Origin: Clostridiales bacterium | Lineage (GTDB): Bacteria; Bacillota; Clostridia; Oscillospirales; CAG-272 | DNA length: 18,382 bases | NCBI GenBank assembly: GCA_016280525.1 | Contig: JAEEGW010000355.1 | Span: 1 to 18,382, forward strand | Reading direction: 5' to 3' | Part shown: piece after piece, positions 13,911-18,382 of the stretch | Layout of the letters: every line of letters starts with the position of its first letter | Position numbering within the stretch: the stretch's first letter is position 1 | Translations under genes and position numbers: made by a program | The notes under the pieces: generated by a model | What the model was told of the DNA's origin: nothing | What the model saw: only the letters and a program-made list of their open reading frames with translations | Database searches by the model: none

Positions 13911-14591
13911 ATGTACGCACTGACTTCATTTTCCGACGTTTTTAAAAAAGGTTTTATTGAGAATTTCAACAGCGATCTGAGCATCGGCAGATTCATACTC
14001 ACCATGGTTGTATCCCTGCTTATAGGTGTACTTATCTGCGTGGTTTACAGGATATCATACCGCGGCGTGCTTTTCTCGCGCGCGTTCTGCGTTTCGCTTC
14101 TGGCTATGAACGTGATAACGACGCTTATCCTGCTTACGATAACGTCAAACGTCGTTCTTTCCCTCGGTATGGTAGGCGCTTTGTCGATCATCCGTTTCAG
14201 AACGGCTATAAAAGACCCGCTTGACATAGTATTTTTATACTACGCCATATGCGCGGGCATAATGTGCGGCGCACAGCTGCTTCTGCTTGCCGTGCTCGGC
14301 ACGATTATCGTCGGCGCGATACTCGTTATCGCTTCCCGTCTGCCCGCCGCCGCGGATTCCTTCATACTTATGATCTCCGTCAATCCGGAAGACGAGGAAC
14401 CCGTTGTAAAATACATAGAAAAATCAACGAAGCGCTCCAAGCTCAAATCAAAGGCGCTTGTTGAAAACACCGTGGAGCTTTCAATGGAAGTAACGCTCAT
14501 AGCCGGCTCCACTAAGTTCTTGAACAAACTTAACGCTTATCCCGGCGTGTCTTCAGTAACGCTGGTCAAGAGCACCGGAGAGTATATCTGA
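13911..14591 (+). CDS. DUF4956 membrane protein, partner of VTC polymerase
   Basis: The 226-residue protein has hydrophobic segments at about 26-46, 57-78 and 104-142 (probably two), giving four or so membrane passes. The family-specific motif SLGMVGALSIIRFRTAIKD (84-102) lies between them. Its conserved arginines (R95, R97) and lysine K101 in a near-membrane position could contact phosphate. A soluble C-terminal domain (about 150-226) should lie in the cytosol. AGAAAGGA at 13896-13903 supports ATG 13911. The biochemical role of DUF4956 is not established. Its constant company with VTC enzymes recalls yeast, where a small membrane subunit, Vtc1, works with the Vtc4 polymerase to pass polyphosphate through the membrane. 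A channel or membrane anchor role is therefore a reasonable but unproven inference. Confidence 0.87.
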   Translation: MYALTSFSDVFKKGFIENFNSDLSIGRFILTMVVSLLIGVLICVVYRISYRGVLFSRAFCVSLLAMNVITTLILLTITSNVVLSLGMVGALSIIRFRTAIKDPLDIVFLYYAICAGIMCGAQLLLLAVLGTIIVGAILVIASRLPAAADSFILMISVNPEDEEPVVKYIEKSTKRSKLKSKALVENTVELSMEVTLIAGSTKFLNKLNAYPGVSSVTLVKSTGEYI

Positions 14592-14593
14592 TT

Positions 14594-17500
14594 ATGAGGA
14601 AAAACATGAAAAAGATCATTTCCCTGCTTCTGCTTTCGGTCATGATTTTCGCATCAGTCGCCTGCGATACCGTGCCAAATGAAACGTCGGAGGTTACGAC
14701 CGCCGCCGGCTCCGAATCCGAAACGTCGACAGAGCCCGCCGAAACGGTACCGGAGATAGAAGTAGTAATAAAACCGAACAAGGGCGGACTGATGCTCACG
14801 GAAGCTATGGCTTCCAACAAGTCTACCGTAATGGACGACTACGGCGAATACAGCGACTGGATAGAGCTTTATAACGACGGATCGTCCGAAATATCGCTGA
14901 AAAACTATCTTATAACCGACTCGCCCGACAACAAGACCAAAGGCATCCTGCCCGACATAAAACTCGGCGCGGGCGAATACATTGTCATCTGGGCGTCCGG
15001 CAGAAACGTGTATAACGAAAGCACAAGATCGCTTCATCTGCCGTTCAAGCTCAGCAAATCCGGCGAGACGGTGTGTCTTCTGACACAGGGCGGATCGGAA
15101 ATAGGCAGGATAACGCTGCCTGAATGTCCGACGGATATCTCCGCCGGTCCGCTTGACGACGGGCGCACGGTACTTTTAGCGGAGCCTACCCCGGGCGAAA
15201 AAAACGTGACCGCGCAGTATGAAGGCAAGCAGCAGCAGAACGACGAGCCGCTGAACCTTACCGACAAAACGGTGAATACTCTGCGCATAAACGAGTATAC
15301 GACCAAAAAGACAGTGACCTTTACGGACGAGGACGGAGATTACGGCGCGTGGGTCGAGATATTTAACTACGGCGAAAAAGAAGTTTCGCTCAAAGGTCTT
15401 TTCTTATCGGACGATGCGGCGGATTTCGGCAAGTGGGCTTTCCCGGATATAAAGATAATCCCCGGCGGCTATATAACCGTGTTTATGGAGGGCAAGGAAA
15501 AAGAGTATAACGGTGGCGAGATACACGCGACGTTTACCCTGTCCGGCAAAGAGGAAACGCTCGGCATATATAACGGCAGAGGCGACGAGATAGACGTATG
15601 CAAGGTCTACGAGCTTGAATCGAATCTGACCTGCGGCAGAGACCCGGAAAACGCCGACAAATGGCTGTTCTTCCCGCGTGCGACAAAGAACGCGGCGAAC
15701 ACTGTAAAGGGTTTTGATGATATAAACAGCGCAAGGCATCCCGCGTACAAATCCGCTTATATAAGCGAAGTAGTCGCGGTGAACGCCACGCTTGACACCT
15801 CCCCTGACGGAAAATCATATTCGTCGGGGGAATTGTACGATTATTACAAATTATACGATTACGTTGAGATAAAAAACCCGACGGATACCGATATAGAGCT
15901 ATCCGATCTTTATATCGGCAAGAGCACCTTTGACAAAGCCGTCTGGCTTCCCACGGTCAAGCTCAGAGCCGGAGATTACAGGATCATATACTTTGCGGAT
16001 GAAACGAGCTACGATTCAAAAGCGGACAAGATATACGTTGATTTAGGACTTAACCGCTACAGAAACGATCTTTATCTGTTTGACAGAGACGGAAACGTAG
16101 TGGACAGTATGGATACGGGGCTTCTGTTTGACAAAACGTCCGCGGGCAGAGCATCCGACAGCGACGACACGGTGGTGTATTTCACCACGGTAACGCCCGG
16201 CGCGCAGAACAGCAGCGTCACTTTTTCAAAAGCCGTCTCCGCGCCGTCCTTCAGCCTTGAAGGCGGCTACGTTGACGCGGGCACGGCGCTGACGATAATC
16301 GCGCCGAAGGACTGCATCGTTTACTACACGACGGACGGCTCGTATCCCACGCAGGCAAGCCAGATATACCGTTCTCCTATAACGATAGACCGGACGATGT
16401 CCGTGCGCGCACGCGCTTACAAAAGCGATTCTCTGCCGTCCGACGACGTATGCGTTTCGTTCATCGTAGGCAGAAAACACAATATGCCCGTCGTGTTCCT
16501 CAACACGGACGAGGCGAATCTCTATTCGGAAAAAACGGGCATCTGGGCGGACGGCCCGAATTTCGACACCAATTCAATGAAATACGACGATTCAAGCTTA
16601 AGCGGCGCACAAAAAGAAGACCTGTTCTTCCGTGACGCGCCGGGCGCAAATTACTGGCAGAGCTGGGAGAGGCCCGTAAACTTCACTTATATTGACGAAA
16701 ACGGAACGCAGGTGCTCAATTTCAACGCGGGCATAAAGACCTTCGGCCAGTACAGCCGCGTACACGACCAGAAGAGCGTTTCGATCAACTTAAAGGACAA
16801 ATACGGCATAAAAGAAGTCGTTTATCCGTTTTTCGGTGAGGATTATATAAACGTTTTCTCAAATCTCGTGCTCCGCGGCGCCGGCCAGGACGCCAACCGT
16901 TCGCACATACGCGACGCGTTCATAGCCCGTGCGCTGCTTGGCAAGATCAACTGCGAGGTCATGAACTACCGCCCGGTAGTCTGCTACGTAAACGGCAAAT
17001 ATCACGGCATATACGATCTGCGTGAGCGCATTTCCGACGAATTTGTTGCAAACCACACCGGAGCGGATCCGGACAATCTGGACAGGATGAAGGGTTCTTC
17101 CATCGTTCAGTCCGGTACGTCCGAAAACTACAACGCTCTGTATAAATTCGTCACTACCAAGGATATGACTAACGCGGACAATTACGCGTACGTCTGCACG
17201 CAGATGGATATAGACAACTATATAGATTACTGGATATCTCAGATATATTTCGCCAACACGGACCCCGGCAACATCAAGTTTTACCGCGACCGTTCCGAGG
17301 GCGGAAAATGGCGCTGGATACCGTACGATTTTGACTGGAGCCTGTCAAGCACGGAAAACAGAATGAGCGAATACGTATTCAGGCAGGACAAAAAGATATA
17401 CGCCATAATACAGCATCTGATAAGAAACAGCACGTTTAAAAAGAAATTCATCTCGCGCTTCTGCGAGCTGCTGAACGACACGCTGAATCCCGACAGGCTT

Positions 17501-17764
17501 ATGCCGCTTCTCCGTGAGCTTACCAACGAGATAACCGAGGAGATGCCGTATCACATAGCGCGCTGGAATTTCAGAAACACGGACGACAACAGGTACGTTT
17601 CCGGCATACTGATGTCCGCGCCGTCGTCGATGGACCGCTGGGAAAAGCACATTGAGACCGCCGAGGACTGGCTCAGAAACAGAGACGAAAAAGTGATAGG
17701 ACACCTGAAATCGTATTTCCGGCTGTCTGACGACGATCTGAGAAGCTACGGGTTGAGAAGATAA
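14594..17764 (+). CDS. CotH-family kinase lipoprotein with lamin-tail-like and chitobiase C-terminal-like domains
   Basis: This 1056-residue exported protein has a signal sequence ending ASVAC, with C24 as probable lipid-anchor cysteine (the lipobox is relaxed, S at -3), then a Ser/Thr/Glu-rich linker (25-58). Three lamin-tail-like (LTD) domains follow at about 64-178, 228-345 and 386-508, with repeated SDWIELYN, AWVEIFN and DYVEIKNP motifs. A chitobiase/hexosaminidase C-terminal-like domain (about 547-625; YYTTDGSYPT) comes next, then the CotH domain (about 630-1000). CotH proteins are atypical kinases; B. subtilis CotH phosphorylates spore coat proteins. Visible motifs are LRGAGQDANRSHIRDAF (760-776), GIYDLRERI (805-813) and WRWIPYDFDWSL (907-918), whose aspartates D912/D914 fit the metal site. 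ATG 14606 (MKKIIS), behind TGAGGA, is an equally plausible start. Two bases separate it from DUF4956. Confidence 0.9.
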   Translation: MRKNMKKIISLLLLSVMIFASVACDTVPNETSEVTTAAGSESETSTEPAETVPEIEVVIKPNKGGLMLTEAMASNKSTVMDDYGEYSDWIELYNDGSSEISLKNYLITDSPDNKTKGILPDIKLGAGEYIVIWASGRNVYNESTRSLHLPFKLSKSGETVCLLTQGGSEIGRITLPECPTDISAGPLDDGRTVLLAEPTPGEKNVTAQYEGKQQQNDEPLNLTDKTVNTLRINEYTTKKTVTFTDEDGDYGAWVEIFNYGEKEVSLKGLFLSDDAADFGKWAFPDIKIIPGGYITVFMEGKEKEYNGGEIHATFTLSGKEETLGIYNGRGDEIDVCKVYELESNLTCGRDPENADKWLFFPRATKNAANTVKGFDDINSARHPAYKSAYISEVVAVNATLDTSPDGKSYSSGELYDYYKLYDYVEIKNPTDTDIELSDLYIGKSTFDKAVWLPTVKLRAGDYRIIYFADETSYDSKADKIYVDLGLNRYRNDLYLFDRDGNVVDSMDTGLLFDKTSAGRASDSDDTVVYFTTVTPGAQNSSVTFSKAVSAPSFSLEGGYVDAGTALTIIAPKDCIVYYTTDGSYPTQASQIYRSPITIDRTMSVRARAYKSDSLPSDDVCVSFIVGRKHNMPVVFLNTDEANLYSEKTGIWADGPNFDTNSMKYDDSSLSGAQKEDLFFRDAPGANYWQSWERPVNFTYIDENGTQVLNFNAGIKTFGQYSRVHDQKSVSINLKDKYGIKEVVYPFFGEDYINVFSNLVLRGAGQDANRSHIRDAFIARALLGKINCEVMNYRPVVCYVNGKYHGIYDLRERISDEFVANHTGADPDNLDRMKGSSIVQSGTSENYNALYKFVTTKDMTNADNYAYVCTQMDIDNYIDYWISQIYFANTDPGNIKFYRDRSEGGKWRWIPYDFDWSLSSTENRMSEYVFRQDKKIYAIIQHLIRNSTFKKKFISRFCELLNDTLNPDRLMPLLRELTNEITEEMPYHIARWNFRNTDDNRYVSGILMSAPSSMDRWEKHIETAEDWLRNRDEKVIGHLKSYFRLSDDDLRSYGLRR

Positions 17765-17783
17765 CAAACGGGTTATTTGTCTC

Positions 17784-18013
17784 GTCCCGACAGGGACATA
17801 TCGCATCAATATGGGGTTTCCAACGCAAATTTGAGAGCGTCGGGAAACCCCATATTGATATATCGCGCCTTACAGGTATATCGCGTTCCGCGTCAGCGGA
17901 ACATATCGCGTCCCGAGAGGGACCGTTTTATGCGAGATATCGCTGTCGCGATGCGATATATTTGCTTTGCAAATGCGATATAATGCTTACGCATTGCGAT
18001 ATACGCTTCGCGT
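17784..18013. repeat. array of small hairpins joined by ATATCGC linkers that invert midway
   Basis: The linker ATATCGC occurs five times (17798, 17860, 17878, 17903, 17937). Its reverse complement GCGATAT occurs three times (17953, 17975, 17996). Between and beside these linkers lie different hairpins: GTCCC-GACA-GGGAC (17784-17797), a long one (17805-17859), GCCT-TAC-AGGT (17867-17877), GTTCCGC-GTCA-GCGGAAC (17885-17902), GTCCC-GAGA-GGGAC (17910-17923), ATTTGC-TTT-GCAAAT (17960-17974), AATGC-TTAC-GCATT (17982-17995) and ACGC-TTC-GCGT (18003-18013). The turning point is ATCGC-TGTC-GCGAT (17939-17952). The linker is constant and the hairpins vary, so this is not a CRISPR array. It begins just after the CotH stop. 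Function is unknown. Confidence 0.75.
17805..17859. repeat. long hairpin with TTGAGA loop (copy 2), inside the array
   Basis: A perfect 17-pair stem (17805-17821 with 17843-17859; arms beginning ATCAATATGGGG and ending CCCCATATTGAT) encloses a shorter inner stem ACGC/GCGT and the loop AAATTTGAGA. The inner stem and loop match the hairpin at 4063-4102. It is flanked on both sides by ATATCGC. If transcribed it could stall polymerase after the CotH gene, but no T tract follows, so it is not called a terminator. Confidence 0.7.
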
Positions 18014-18021
18014 GTGAAAAA

Positions 18022-18044
18022 GGGCGATCAATGATCGCCCCTAC
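18022..18044. repeat. hairpin ending in CCCCTAC (copy 3)
   Basis: GGGCGATC-AAT-GATCGCCC (18022-18040) is a perfect eight-pair stem with the same AAT loop as copy 1 at 3918. CCCCTAC spans 18038-18044. It separates the ATATCGC array from the bidirectional terminator. Confidence 0.65.
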
Positions 18045-18048
18045 AAGT

Positions 18049-18094
18049 CAAAATGAGCCGTTTTTCGGCTCATTTTGTTTATTTTATTTTTTTG
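18049..18094. terminator. bidirectional intrinsic terminator
   Basis: CAAAATGAGCCG (18049-18060) and CGGCTCATTTTG (18066-18077) form a perfect 12-pair stem with a TTTTT loop. On the plus strand it is followed by a T-rich tract (18078-18094) that can end transcription from the CotH operon. On the minus strand it begins two bases after the stop codon of the wall-anchored protein gene, where the stem itself ends in a T run. It sits between the two convergent genes. Confidence 0.8.
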
Positions 18095-18382
18095 AATATC
18101 ATCACTCCGGCGAGCGCTATCACGCCTGCCGCGGCTACCGATATTATAGTCGTATCCGCGGTTTTCGGGTTTGCCGGCTTTGCCGTAGCGTTTCCGCCGG
18201 TCGTTTCCGTGCCGCTGTCGGTCGTCTGCGTATCGCTTTCTTCACCGCCGGGCATTACGATTCCCGTTGCGCTCGTATACGTCAGTTTCCAGATATCGAC
18301 CATAGAGCCGTCCGCGAGTTTCGCAACGGCGTAAAGCTCAACGTTATCGCCTTTTACGACCGGGATGTTCTCTATCCTGAAA
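18079..18382 (-). CDS. C-terminus of a cell-wall-anchored surface protein (5' end outside window)
   Basis: The minus-strand frame is open to the window edge and gives 100 complete visible codons. It begins with a folded segment (RIENIPVVKGDNVELYAV, then LADGSMVDIWKLTY). A low-complexity Thr/Glu/Gly linker follows, with TQTTDSGTETTGG. The end is a sorting-signal-like tail: NPKTAD, a hydrophobic stretch (TTIISVAAAGVIALAGVMIF) and a final KKIK. This matches the NPKTx-type wall-sorting signals common in Clostridia, where a sortase cuts within the motif and links the protein to peptidoglycan; the usual residue after the threonine is glycine, here alanine. An internal ATG at 18303 is not the start, as homologous-looking sequence continues upstream. 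The main domain lies outside the window, so the function is unknown. Confidence 0.75.
   Translation of the reverse strand, partial: FRIENIPVVKGDNVELYAVAKLADGSMVDIWKLTYTSATGIVMPGGEESDTQTTDSGTETTGGNATAKPANPKTADTTIISVAAAGVIALAGVMIFKKIK

Noticed and set aside
17777..17983. Small plus-strand reading frame across the hairpin array
   Set aside because: Its sequence is just the translation of repeat units, with no ribosome site and no conserved protein character.
17798..18002. CRISPR array
   Set aside because: The constant element is only 7 bases, changes orientation, and the intervening units are self-complementary hairpins of uneven length; no cas gene is present.

Overview
This window looks like a chromosome segment of a monoderm, Gram-positive-type Clostridia bacterium, probably an uncultured Oscillospirales/Ruminococcaceae-like gut organism. 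The reasons are its gene families: a dockerin-tagged CHAP hydrolase, a VTC/DUF4956/CotH cluster, an NPKTxD-type wall-sorting tail and YhaO/YhaN-type repair genes. Strong AGGAGG-type ribosome sites and heavy use of ATA for isoleucine despite middling GC point the same way. The lineage is inferred from families; no rRNA or marker comparison was possible. Coding density is high, and no transposase, integrase, phage gene, tRNA or rRNA was seen.

Layout. (1) 1-3834, plus strand: the end of 5-formyltetrahydrofolate cyclo-ligase, a CPBP membrane protease, the endolytic murein transglycosylase MltG, and a secreted CHAP peptidoglycan hydrolase with a C-terminal dockerin, closed by a strong terminator. 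Three of the four act at the cell envelope. (2) 3835-4246: a gene-free stretch built almost entirely of short repeats and hairpins. (3) 6565-4247, minus strand: an operon of a type I phosphoribosyltransferase, a threonine-aldolase-like PLP enzyme and a metallophosphoesterase. (4) 6566-6770: a divergent promoter region. (5) 6771-13124, plus strand: a tightly packed operon of an SbcD/YhaO-like nuclease, an SbcC/YhaN-like ATPase, rsmG, ribF and a DacF-like protein with degenerate catalytic motifs; overlaps and gaps are only a few bases. (6) 13142-17764, plus strand: a separate promoter and three genes, VTC-domain polyphosphate polymerase, DUF4956 membrane protein, and a 1056-residue lipoprotein-like CotH kinase with three lamin-tail-like domains. 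(7) 17765-18078: a second gene-free stretch holding an ordered array of small hairpins joined by one 7-base linker that inverts midway, then a bidirectional terminator. (8) 18079-18382, minus strand: the C-terminal end of a wall-anchored protein.

The most promising system is region 6. Its gene order suggests a cytosolic polyphosphate synthase, a membrane partner and an extracytoplasmic kinase working together, perhaps to make or export polyphosphate or to phosphorylate surface proteins. The gene association is known, but its function is, as far as I know, not settled. The most unusual DNA is the pair of repeat-rich intergenic regions. They share a hairpin core, hairpins ending in CCCCTAC, and a 7-base modular design.
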